NCBI RefSeq assembly: GCF_001039355.2
Contig: NW_019775682.1
Coordinates: 120,009 to 140,008, forward strand
Source of the DNA: Lingula anatina
Lineage: Eukaryota > Brachiopoda > Lingulata > Lingulida > Lingulidae
DNA length: 20,000 nucleotides
Reading direction: 5' to 3'
Below are positions 1-8,654 of this stretch, one piece after another. Under the pieces are notes generated by a model that saw only the letters and a list, made by a program, of their open reading frames with translations, was not told the origin of the DNA and made no database searches. Each line of letters opens with the position of its first letter. Positions within the stretch are counted from its first letter, which is position 1. The translations under genes and the position numbers were made by a program.

Positions 1-796
1 AAAAAAACATTATTATCAGAATTAAAACGAGGAGGCTATAAACCCGTGAAACACGCGTGGGTTAGTTATATTTTCACTCATTGTAATAGACAAATCGAGA
101 AAAGCAGAAATGTGTTCTCACATCAAGTTGTCCATAAATGCCGGTTTCACCCGAAGGAAACATCGCTAATTATATAAAACTTCTTTTAGAAAATACAAAA
201 ATATTGTATTTAGTCCGAATCAGAGAATTATTTGTATCACTGCCTCCATACATGCTCATTTTTCTCTTTAAAATATGGGCATTTTGGAACAAGACGTTAT
301 TTGATAGAGATTTTGTACTGTCAATACCATATAAATTAGGACATTGCCCTTCCGCTTTTCGCTGGAGTTATTGGTTAAAAGATTGATAGTCTGCTGATGG
401 AAAAGGAATATTTGGGAGACAATCATTCATGTCAAACAGGATTCAAATTCGAAGGACAGTAATTGAAAAAGGAACATTGCATGAACAAGGGTATTAGTAC
501 CATTGTTCATATGCTTTTGCGATTCTTTCTCAAACTGTTGTTTTAATCTTATTTCGCCCATTTATCTATATACGTGTATATTTATTTGATTGTATATTTA
601 GTTTTCTACTTATTTATTTATATATCCATTTATGTATTAAAGAGCATATTTCATCCTATTTTTGTACATTTTACACTTTGTACACTATATGGAGAGACCC
701 AGTCCCATCACTGCTCATGGCATGATACATGTACGTCCATTGAATGATATATAATGTTGACGACCGCAGTGTCTCCGCGGCATTGTCTGAGCTACC
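1..796. other. non-coding stretch, no gene recognised
   Basis: AT-rich sequence with short open frames only. The longest, on the plus strand at 138-386 (82 codons, true ATG), has no domain or motif I recognise and is of a length expected by chance at this base composition. From about 670 onward the sequence becomes more GC-rich, and short frames are open on both strands up to about 1010; one of these is listed separately at 797-1015. I see no RNA gene, repeat or transposon here. Confidence 0.5.
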
Positions 797-1015
797 ATGT
801 CGGTGATTCTGTTGCTTTCTGTCCACTTTCTGCTTCCTGCACAAGGACAGGGAAATACACTGCAGTTTCCCCAACTCCACCCTCGCAACAACCAACAAAC
901 ATTCCTACAAGGCGACACCTCTTTCACAATGTTGACCTGCTACTTTTTCCAACTTTCTGTCGACTCTCTACATGCCCTGCGTAGGTTGATAGCTTGTGTC
1001 TTCTGTTTAATTTGA
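797..1015 (+). CDS. weak candidate small secreted peptide or first exon
   Basis: A 72-residue frame that I do not recognise. It opens with a true ATG in a good animal initiation context (ACC before the ATG). Its N-terminus resembles a signal peptide: a very short n-region, a hydrophobic run at about residues 3-13 (VILLLSVHFLL), then PAQGQG with small residues suited to signal-peptidase cleavage near residue 17. The rest is polar and glutamine/asparagine-rich up to about residue 45, then hydrophobic. A possible splice donor (GTAGGT, 981-986) lies inside the frame, so the piece could be a first exon instead of a complete gene. No family is recognised, other frames are open over the same bases, and no downstream exon was identified. 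It may well be a chance frame. Confidence 0.15.
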   Translation: MSVILLLSVHFLLPAQGQGNTLQFPQLHPRNNQQTFLQGDTSFTMLTCYFFQLSVDSLHALRRLIACVFCLI

Positions 1016-1024
1016 TTTATCCAT

Positions 1025-1039
1025 CACACACACACACAC
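1025..1039. repeat. (CA)n microsatellite, short
   Basis: An uninterrupted CA dinucleotide run of about 15 bases, seen directly. It lies just upstream of the small inverted-repeat element that begins at 1062. Confidence 0.9.
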
Positions 1040-1061
1040 GCCAGCATGTGTAGTATATACT

Positions 1062-1229
1062 CAGGGGCAGATGCAGAGATATTTTCTGACAGTCTTCCAA
1101 ATTATCTTTGTTGATCCATCCTCCATTTTTGACCGTCTTCCGACAGAAAAAATTAGATACCCGTCAATGAAAACTTGAAAATCTGACCGTCTTCCGGAAG
1201 ACCCAGAAGACGGCCTAAATCCGCCCCTG
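1062..1229. mobile_element. MITE-like element, CAGGGGCAGAT/CAGGGGCGGAT ends
   Basis: A ~168 bp non-coding element with imperfect terminal inverted repeats. The left end reads CAGGGGCAGAT. The right end, read on the other strand, begins CAGGGGCGGATTTAGG and is followed by CCGTCTTC, matching the left GACAGTCTTCC further in. The motif GACCGTCTTCCG occurs twice inside (near 1131 and 1186). ATACT stands immediately outside both ends (1057-1061 and 1230-1234), which could be a 5 bp target duplication or chance. There is no transposase, so it would be a non-autonomous DNA transposon. CAGGGGCGG-type ends are widespread in animal genomes and often assigned to hAT-like elements, but an 8 bp hAT-type duplication is not visible, so I leave the superfamily open. 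Confidence 0.7.
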
Positions 1230-1976
1230 ATACTTTCAACGCCATTTGTGCCTGGATTTAGTGTAAACCCCTAATTTGTAGACTAAAAATACTGACGACA
1301 TTCAGTTTGAGAAAAAAAACTCTACATGTACTTAGCGGTATGTAGTCGGTGCCGGGGTGCCGGCCTCTAGTGAGTAATCTGGGAACTGCGTTGTCTGATT
1401 TTACATAAGCCTAGATGCACAAATTAAATTAAGAAGCGTGTACGCACTTTAAATTAAGTGTAAAATCGGGAGCAGCTGTAAACACTAAAAACTTGATTGA
1501 TCTAAACCACATAGTAATTGTATTTTGCAACAGAGCTTGGATAACCTTGCTCTGCTCTGCCGAGATTTTTTTTAGTCCAGCATCCCGTCCATTTGTGATT
1601 ATATTGTTGGGGTTTTTCAAAAGCAAGCACTATTTTGTAACAATTTCTAAGTAAGTTGCTGGTCTATCACAGACTACATGCATAAAAAGGTTCATGAAAA
1701 ACATTTGTGTTCGGAATTTCATTGCCTGTGGGATTGGATAAATTTGAGAAATTTACTAATTCATAAAAATATCGAATTGATAATGGGAGGTAAACATTAG
1801 ATGCCTTGGTTGGATATGAGAATAAATGTTATAGATATGTAAGAACGATAATAATGGATACCTTATCACAAGTGATCTCTCTGTGTATCTGCTTGTTATC
1901 TGTTTAACAGTTTTTCCTTCTATTTATCGGTGCACTTGTAACATATTATTTACAGTGATGAAATTTGTACCGTTGT

Positions 1977-1979
<3 letters not shown>
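1230..1979. other. non-coding stretch, no gene recognised
   Basis: AT-rich sequence without a convincing open frame. The minus-strand frame at 1429-1626 (65 codons) has no recognisable content. I see no RNA gene or transposon ends here. Confidence 0.5.

Positions 1980-2013
<34 letters not shown>
1980..2013. repeat. (GA)n microsatellite
   Basis: A perfect GA dinucleotide run of about 34 bases, read directly from the sequence. No gene lies nearby. Confidence 0.95.
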
Positions 2014-2015
<2 letters not shown>

Positions 2016-2410
2016 AAAATTAGAAAGGCCTCATGGCGTATCTTTATTGATAAAACGAAACGCGCACTAAATTTAAAGTTCACCTTCAGACATTACGCTA
2101 GAGGTGTTCTTATGTGATCTTAATTAGATAAATACATTTCGACGCAGGATTCTCTGAAAGTAGATCTGGGAGCACTAGAGGACACAGTGAAACTGTTTCT
2201 CATTTTTCGTCTATGATGAATTCCACAGGGAAAACAAATGAGAAGTAACATACGAACAAGTAATAACGTTCGGCCCCGACGGACGAATTGATCTTCTTCG
2301 TCAATGTATCATGTCTTTTTCTTCTAAAAACTAATAAAAAAGAAACGTCTGGAAAATTTATAAGTTTTAGATAAAATGTTATATCGCCTTGGAGACGTTC
2401 GCTGGTATTA

Positions 2411-2896
2411 CCATATGCGATAATACATAGAAGCGGGAGTTTAACTGCAAGCCTTCAAAGATGTGGGGTGCAAATGATGGTCTAGGTACTTAGAAAATGA
2501 ATGCGTGTAAATGACAGGACGTATGTCTATCTCGACAAAATTAGGGCAATGAGAAAAGTTACCGCACTGACTAAAGGATAACGGCGTGAAGATTTTAGGT
2601 TCCTGATGTTGGTGTAGGTAAAATGAAACCTCGCAAATTAGTGACTACCACTNGCCATGTGCGATAATACATAGAAGCGGGAGTTTAACTGCAAGCCTTC
2701 AAAGATTTGGGGTGCAAATGACGGTCTAGGTTCTTGGGAAATGAATGAGTATAAATGACAGGACGTACGTCTATCTCGACAAAATTAGGGCAATGAGAAA
2801 AGTTACCGCACTGACTAAAGGATAACGGCGTGAAGATTTTAGGTTCCTGATGTTGGTGTAGGTAAAATGAAACCTCGCAAATTAGTGACTACCACT
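2411..2896. repeat. two 242 bp direct copies with an N at the joint
   Basis: Copy 1 spans 2411-2652 and copy 2 spans 2655-2896 (offset 244), separated by the two bases N and G. By eye they differ at nine positions, all in the first 114 bases; the last 128 bases (2525-2652 against 2769-2896) are identical. Similarity stops sharply at 2411 on the left, and copy 2 ends exactly where the fold-back element begins. The copies contain no gene. The unknown base at the joint makes an assembly origin (two alleles placed end to end) at least as likely as a real tandem duplication. Confidence 0.9.
2653..2653. other. ambiguous base N at duplication joint
   Basis: The only non-ACGT character I noticed in the window. 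It lies exactly between the two 242 bp copies, where a scaffolding or merging step could have left it. Confidence 0.95.
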
Positions 2897-3811
2897 TGTA
2901 TCCGGGGTATCAGAACAATCCCCCCTGGACAATCCCCCCCGGACAAGTCCCCCCTCCTCACAGACAATTCCTTCCAGGACAATTCCCTCCGGAAAATTCC
3001 CCCCGAAAGATATATATATTTATCGACAAATATAATGTGAAGAATGTAAAGTGCAAATCTTTTCTAATCCATTTTTTGAATATCTCACGTGTGTGATGCA
3101 ACTCGAGGACAGAAAAAAATTATTTCATTAAACAAAATATTTTCATGGAGTACAAGTACAGATAAATTTAGAAATAGAAGTACTGAAAAATTTGTTAAAA
3201 TCTGATCAAAGTATATCTGCAGGTAAAGGTGGGGAAAACATGATTTCACTCATCCAGGTAACCCTTTAATGAATTAACTGTTGCTTTTAAATGCTTCATC
3301 ACTTCTCCCTTGATCAAGTCGCCCGCCTTGAATCAAGATGCATCTGTAGGTAGATGTGGGGTAAACAGATTTTCTCACTTATCCAGGTATCCCAATTGAT
3401 TATCTGCCACTTTTAATTGCTTGACTACTACCCACCTATCCACAACCCACCACACTAAAAATATTCATAAAATATCTGTTTACCTGATCATCTGTTTACT
3501 CCAACTGGTGGATAGGTTGTTATACTTTGAATTGATATTTGATAAAACTTTCTGTGCTTGTACTCAATGAAAAAGGAATTAGCTGTAAAAAATAACTGAT
3601 GGCACTATGTTACCACACTAAAATATTAATAAAATGAGTGGGATGTCTTGAACTTTATACTTTTTACTTAATATTTGTATATAAATATATATTCCTTGGG
3701 GTACTCGTCAGGGGCGGAATTATCCTGGGGGAGATTGTCCGTGGTGGGGGAGGGGGGGCATTGGCCGGGGGGACTTGTTCAGGGTGGTTGTCCTAAAATG
3801 GTATCCGGACC
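2897..3811. mobile_element. ~915 bp fold-back element with ~270 bp inverted arms
   Basis: The two ends are inverted copies centred near 3355. The left arm starts TCCGG (2901) and contains about six units of the type GGACAATTCCCCCC. The right arm read in reverse starts GTCCGGATACCATTTTAGGA and carries the same C-rich units, then an AT-rich TATATATTTAT segment. The similarity continues inward to about 3170 on the left and 3545 on the right: for example, GAGTACAAGTACAG at 3148-3161 matches the reverse complement of 3552-3565. The arms are diverged. There is no transposase; the short proline-rich frame at 2896-3096 is just the C-rich units translated. It is best read as a non-autonomous fold-back or long-TIR DNA transposon. 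No clear target duplication is visible. Confidence 0.8.
3203..3430. repeat. degenerate internal direct repeat of the fold-back element
   Basis: Two diverged direct copies lie in the centre of the fold-back element, about 127 bp apart. The first includes ATCTGCAGGTAAAGGTGGGG (from about 3215) and the second ATCTGTAGGTAGATGTGGGG. Both continue through matching ATCCAGGTA and CTTTTAA-type segments. A further direct repeat, around ACCACACTAAAA, recurs near 3449 and 3612. The element core therefore grew by internal duplication. Confidence 0.6.
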
Positions 3812-5525
3812 TCTGCATGTATAGAAAATTCAACAAAGATATTTGCCGTTGAAATCCCTCGTTATATAGACAGTGACTTCATATCTACATGCATGCATGC
3901 AAACACCAACAACACTTTACGACCTTCTCTGTAGTATTGAAAAGCCTCACTGCATGGGAATCGTCAATGAGCGCAGCGCAGACCGGTTTCCTTGGGTCCC
4001 CAAGATAAACATGGAAGGTTCCACCAGGTCCTTGTACTACACCAAAACGCCTGAAACTTCATTACGTTGACAAAAATGGAAACGATCTACTGTACCAGCA
4101 ATTCCCCGCTTTAGAAACTGTCGCATATTCGTAAATGATGACGGAGTGTTTAGAAAGATTTATGGCCCATTATCAGGTTGATGGGCTTCTTGTCAGACTG
4201 TTTTTATAAACTCTTTTGTCGGCAGTAGCAAATAATTAAAAATGCTTTGGAAATTATTATATTGTACATGTAGAGCCCATTGCCATTTGACATTTATAGA
4301 GCATGAATACACCACGGTCAATCTTTAATTCTTTTTATATTCAAATTTTGTTGAATATTCAAACCCCCTATTAATTTGTTAATCAGGAATGTACCACCAG
4401 CCAATTCACTGAACAATATCATCGCTCAAAAAATGTGCTCAGAAATTCTGTGAATTGCACATAAAGTCGATTTTTTACAATCCCCTTATGATAGCTGTGT
4501 TGAAAAAATAACCTGGTGCGTTGAAAAATAAGAGACAATAAACCACATTTAATTAGACGGTGCTTGAATTTGTGTCTGAGCTCTTGTGTGTGACTTTAAC
4601 AAAGAAGCGTAGATTAAACTTAAATGGTCGAATTCTGAGTTGAAGATGGCGTATTTACTTGGTTTTTATCACGTTGATACGTAAATTACAAAGTAAACAC
4701 AGTGGCGAATACAGGGGCGCTTGCACTCATTAAAGGCGTATTCAAATTAAATATTCTGTGTTATGTAAGGACTGAATACAGAAAAAGAATTCTCTATTTG
4801 GCACCGTATTGATTTCAAGCCTATTAAGTAAAACTTAAGTGTGTGCATTATGTAGCCTACAAGGACTAAATAGTACTTTGTGTGAAAAGGATCTATTTGC
4901 AAACCTGGTATACTGTTCTGTGGACAAATACTTCAAGTACTAGATCGAATCGTTTAGGTCCATCAACTCAGATAAAACAGCGTCGTTCATTCTCACCTCG
5001 TCTTTTTAAATTTGCTGGCTTATGTTAGTGCCATCAGATTTGCAACGAATGTCACTTAGCTTCTTGCAAGGGAAACATAATTAAGTGACATTACATGTCC
5101 GTAATTGGACGCGTATAGATAGTTTGAAGATATTGGAAATGTGAGCATGTTAATAAAAATACTCGTTTAGTTGGCTTTACTACAGTAATACAGCCAATAC
5201 CGGAGTACTGGAGTATTTGCAATTAATTTTTTATCTGGAAAAGTATTTTTAACTGACTGTTGATTTGCAACAAACATTTGTACGTTGCGCTTCCCTTCTG
5301 AATCACTAAGTTTCCGTTGACAGATATCTGTACATCAAACGGCTCCAAAATGTTTTTCATATTTTGTCAATCATCTGATCTCCGTCAAATAAAAACACCT
5401 CTGAGGCCTGCTCTTTAACTTTTCAACTGAACTTCCGTGTATATTGTCATCATGTAGTTCAGAAACATCAAAACTTTTCCCAGTATGTATTGATTAATAG
5501 CGGTTTGCTCATCTTCGGGCCAATT

Positions 5526-5533
5526 TGACGTCA
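5526..5533. promoter_or_regulatory. TGACGTCA, CRE-type palindrome
   Basis: A perfect 8 bp match to the cAMP-response element bound by CREB/ATF-family factors. It is isolated and far from the one gene. A match this short could be chance, so function is only a possibility. Confidence 0.12.
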
Positions 5534-7383
5534 AGGATGAAGATTAAGCTACCATTTGATTATATGAGACAACCGATGACGTTATCAAATATGGTTTAGA
5601 ATTGATCACATTTTGCCGATGCAAAGAGAAAAAAAACACGATTTACAACTTCCTAGTACCTAACTAATCTTACGGGCATGATTTTTAAATATATGGCAGT
5701 GTGCCGTAATATTATGTTATTTTTGTGTTCCAATACTGTCGTCAGAAAAAATGTTGTAATTACAACACAGCCGATGATTACTGTTATTTTTTGTACAAAA
5801 ACATTCCAAACACATTCTTCTTCAATGGCCTTCTTTATTCTGTACGTCACTTCGGCCCACCGAATGCTGTCTTAATTAACAATTACGGCTGATAATGGTC
5901 TACTTCAAGGTTGAAATTAAAAATTGGCCGTAAATGATTTAAGACCCAAATGAGAAATCAGGGGCAATTTAAAAGAAGCGTAGGTTTGCTAACCAGCAAA
6001 AGTCTGCATTAAATGTCGCCAAGGAAATAGCGGTATCCAACTGTAAGAGAAAATGTGTGGCCTTTAAATCCTTAGCTTTTATTTGAGCTTTTTACGCCTT
6101 TTATCCAGGACTCTAGATCATTTTACATCATACATGTTTGATTATTGGATCTATTTAGGTAGAAAATAGCCCTGAAAAAAACAACAAAAAACTGAGAACT
6201 AGTTCACAAAACAAATGAAGATTTTGACCTCGGCTCATACTGCTTCAATGTAAAATCGGATAGCCGACTACGTATAAAGTCGACTTTGTGATACCAATTA
6301 AGAAACGGTTTCAGGACGTTGAACCCACAAGAAATATCATCAACCCATTTGACTATTAACGAATTTAGAAGGAAGTCAATCTCCTACAGATAAATCTGAC
6401 CGACCTATGCAAAGGAACGTTAATTAATAGGAAACAGCCAATTCCGAATGAGAATGAGAAAGCACAGACAGACAGAACATTACCACGTGGGTTGTACAAT
6501 TAGACTTAAACACGCCATGACATTTCTGAGAGAGAATTAAAGTAACATAATCCCTAAGGAAGGAGGGAGGGAGGTTGGAGTGGTAGTTGACTTTGTTGTA
6601 TTTTCATTTTTTTTTTTTCATTAAGAAATCAAGTGGCTTCTTTATTAGGTAAGTAAATATAAAGAACTACTAATAAAACAACTGCACACGCAGAATGTGT
6701 TTTTGATACACGTGCTTGTTGCATTTGACATCAGAACAACATGGTATACTATATGTGCTGGGTGCCTGACAGTGTGGATCAAAAACAAATGCAACCCTTC
6801 CATAACCATTATAACATTACCCAGATGCAAATATTTGGATCGAACTTTGATCATGTATTGGTTTTATAAGCATATCAAGGCATATCAATGACACTTGAAA
6901 GAAAGGTGATAGATAGCAAAACATACAAAAGACGTGTACCAAGTAGAGCCAACAATGCTCGTCTTCAGTTGCGACACGAAGTATTACTCCGTAGCTGGCA
7001 TGATCTCCGCCTTTATAAAGCATTTCTTTGTAATCCTTTTTCTTCTTTTGCGTTCCTTATTTGTCTCAATAACATACAAAGTAGACATATGCATTCCAAG
7101 AATAATGATGTTGACACATGCCTTGGAAGGTATTGATGAACGAGCGAAAATATGTGTCCCTGCGACGTTAACACAAGCAATAATTAAAGGCCCCTTGAGG
7201 TACTGTGGATACATTGTAATACGCTGTGGAGCTAATTTTCTTATTTAAAGAAAAAGCGCTAAGGAGGACAAACACAGTGTACGTTGCATTAAAAATAACT
7301 CAATGATATATTGCATTTGCACAGAATAAAGTATACAAGCTTGATGGTTTTATCGTATTTACTGGTACCTATGGGTGATGATA

Positions 7384-7399
7384 TTGACTTATAAGTCAA
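7384..7399. repeat. 16 bp perfect palindrome
   Basis: The bases TTGACTTATAAGTCAA form a perfect inverted repeat without a spacer. In 20 kb a palindrome of this length has a fair probability of appearing by chance. No gene is near it. Confidence 0.85.
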
Positions 7400-7655
7400 A
7401 CAGCTTTCAAAAAAAAAGTCAAATTATAAACAGGCACAGGTAACTTGTAACGAGGAACCGTCTTTAACATTTTGCAAATACTAAATTTCCCAAAAGACAG
7501 CAGGGACTAGACGCAGCGCCCTGGAGTTGAACCCTATCAATCACTGTGAAATTGGCACTGACCTTTCCTGAAATCATTTAGCACATTTTAACCGGAATTA
7601 CAGTCATTTCCTAATAACCAGTCATCAGTCTTTGGCCGAACACGACCCAACCCCT

Positions 7656-7658
<3 letters not shown>

Positions 7659-7725
<67 letters not shown>

Positions 7726-7752
7726 ATATGTATGAGCGTGCGTGTGTGTGTA
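7659..7752. repeat. (TC)n/(GT)n compound microsatellite
   Basis: A TC run of about 55 bases (7659-7713) passes directly into a GT run (7714-7725) and then an imperfect GT/GC-rich tail to about 7752. It is read directly and is expected to be highly polymorphic in length. Confidence 0.95.
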
Positions 7753-7872
7753 TTTTACATTCTAGAATCTTACTTTAAATTCGCTTTGACAACGCATTCA
7801 GTATCACCGCCGTTATAATTTTGCTCAGTGCAGCTATCCAGCATCTTCAAATACATATAAATCAGCTTGACG

Positions 7873-7880
7873 TGACGTCA
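7873..7880. promoter_or_regulatory. TGACGTCA, CRE-type palindrome
   Basis: A perfect cAMP-response-element match, preceded by an overlapping half-site in TTGACGTGACGTCA. It lies about 3.2 kb upstream of the KCTD start codon. A link to that gene is speculative. Confidence 0.15.
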
Positions 7881-8184
7881 ATAAGCGGGTTTCGTGAGGC
7901 GTTCAGTATTGTTTCTTCATAATAAACAATAAGCGAGAATAAGAATTCGTCGGCGATTATTTATTGCATGCGTCTGCTTTATATCTTGTATGTGTGCAGA
8001 TGCCATACAGGTGCAGCTATGTCTTTGTCTTAGTAACGTTTAAGAGAACACCTGGTAAGCATTAAGGTTAATTTCCAAAATTTGCGGCTTCCCGGATCTG
8101 ATCCTAATGTGTTAACGATAAGATTGCCAGTGGCTGCTATAGATAGTTGACAGCACACATTGCATGCCTGCCAACGTAAATCAA

Positions 8185-8654
8185 TCACGTGACAGGACGC
8201 TCCTCATCTCAACGGTAGAAAGGATAAAAGTTGATATATTACCGACGACATAAAAATTTGATTGTGGTCATTGTTTTAAATGATGCGGTTACCACAACCA
8301 AAAACCTAGACCGCAGGAACAACCTGAACCAGTAAAGGTAGAAAATAATCGACAAAAACTATCTGTTTACTGGTTGGTAATATCGGCGAAATACCAGTCC
8401 AGCGAGGGGCGTATTTACCTTTCCCACATACGCCCAATTGCCCCATCGTGGTAAACCAACCGGTTGCCTAGCAATATTATTGATTACCGATCGATTACCA
8501 CGTGGGGTGGTTAGCAATTGACTCCAACCTGGCCGCTACCGAGTGGAAGAGAAAACAGAAAACTGGAATTTGTGTTAACGTCATATTACAGGTCCTTAGG
8601 ACCATCATCATTTATTGTCCATTGATTTGCTATTAGTTGCGCAATCTACACGTG
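8185..8654. promoter_or_regulatory. possible factor-site cluster (E-boxes, AACCGGTT)
   Basis: Three CACGTG E-boxes fall within 470 bases: TCACGTGA at 8185-8192, CCACGTGG at 8498-8505 and CACGTG at 8649-8654. A palindromic CAACCGGTTG at 8457-8466 matches the core AACCGGTT recognised by Grainyhead-like factors. CACGTG also occurs at least four times elsewhere in the window, so the clustering is only mild. Enhancer function is an inference from site matches alone. Confidence 0.15.

Larger units (their letters stand above)
3812..7658. other. long non-coding stretch, no gene recognised
   Basis: About 3.8 kb of AT-rich sequence in which I can support no gene. Short open frames occur at 3873-4070, 5653-5875 (both strands) and 6645-7248 (several frames, both strands). 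None shows a domain, and their overlap on opposite strands fits chance. Small structures seen: an ATGC repeat near 3890-3900, a G/A-rich tract with GGAGGGAGGGAGG near 6560, an isolated TGACGTCA at 5526-5533 and a 16 bp perfect palindrome at 7384-7399. Introns or distal regulatory DNA cannot be excluded. Confidence 0.5.

Noticed and set aside
2896-3096. Proline-rich protein of 66 residues
   Set aside because: It is a translation of the C-rich units in the fold-back element's left arm, with no independent sign of coding.
6645-7248. Several overlapping frames on both strands
   Set aside because: Overlapping opposite-strand frames, some with GTG as first codon, without any recognisable motif. 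This is typical of random open sequence.
7515-7545. tRNA-like B-box on the minus strand (GGGTTCAACTCC)
   Set aside because: No matching A-box, anticodon arm or acceptor stem can be drawn from the flanking bases.
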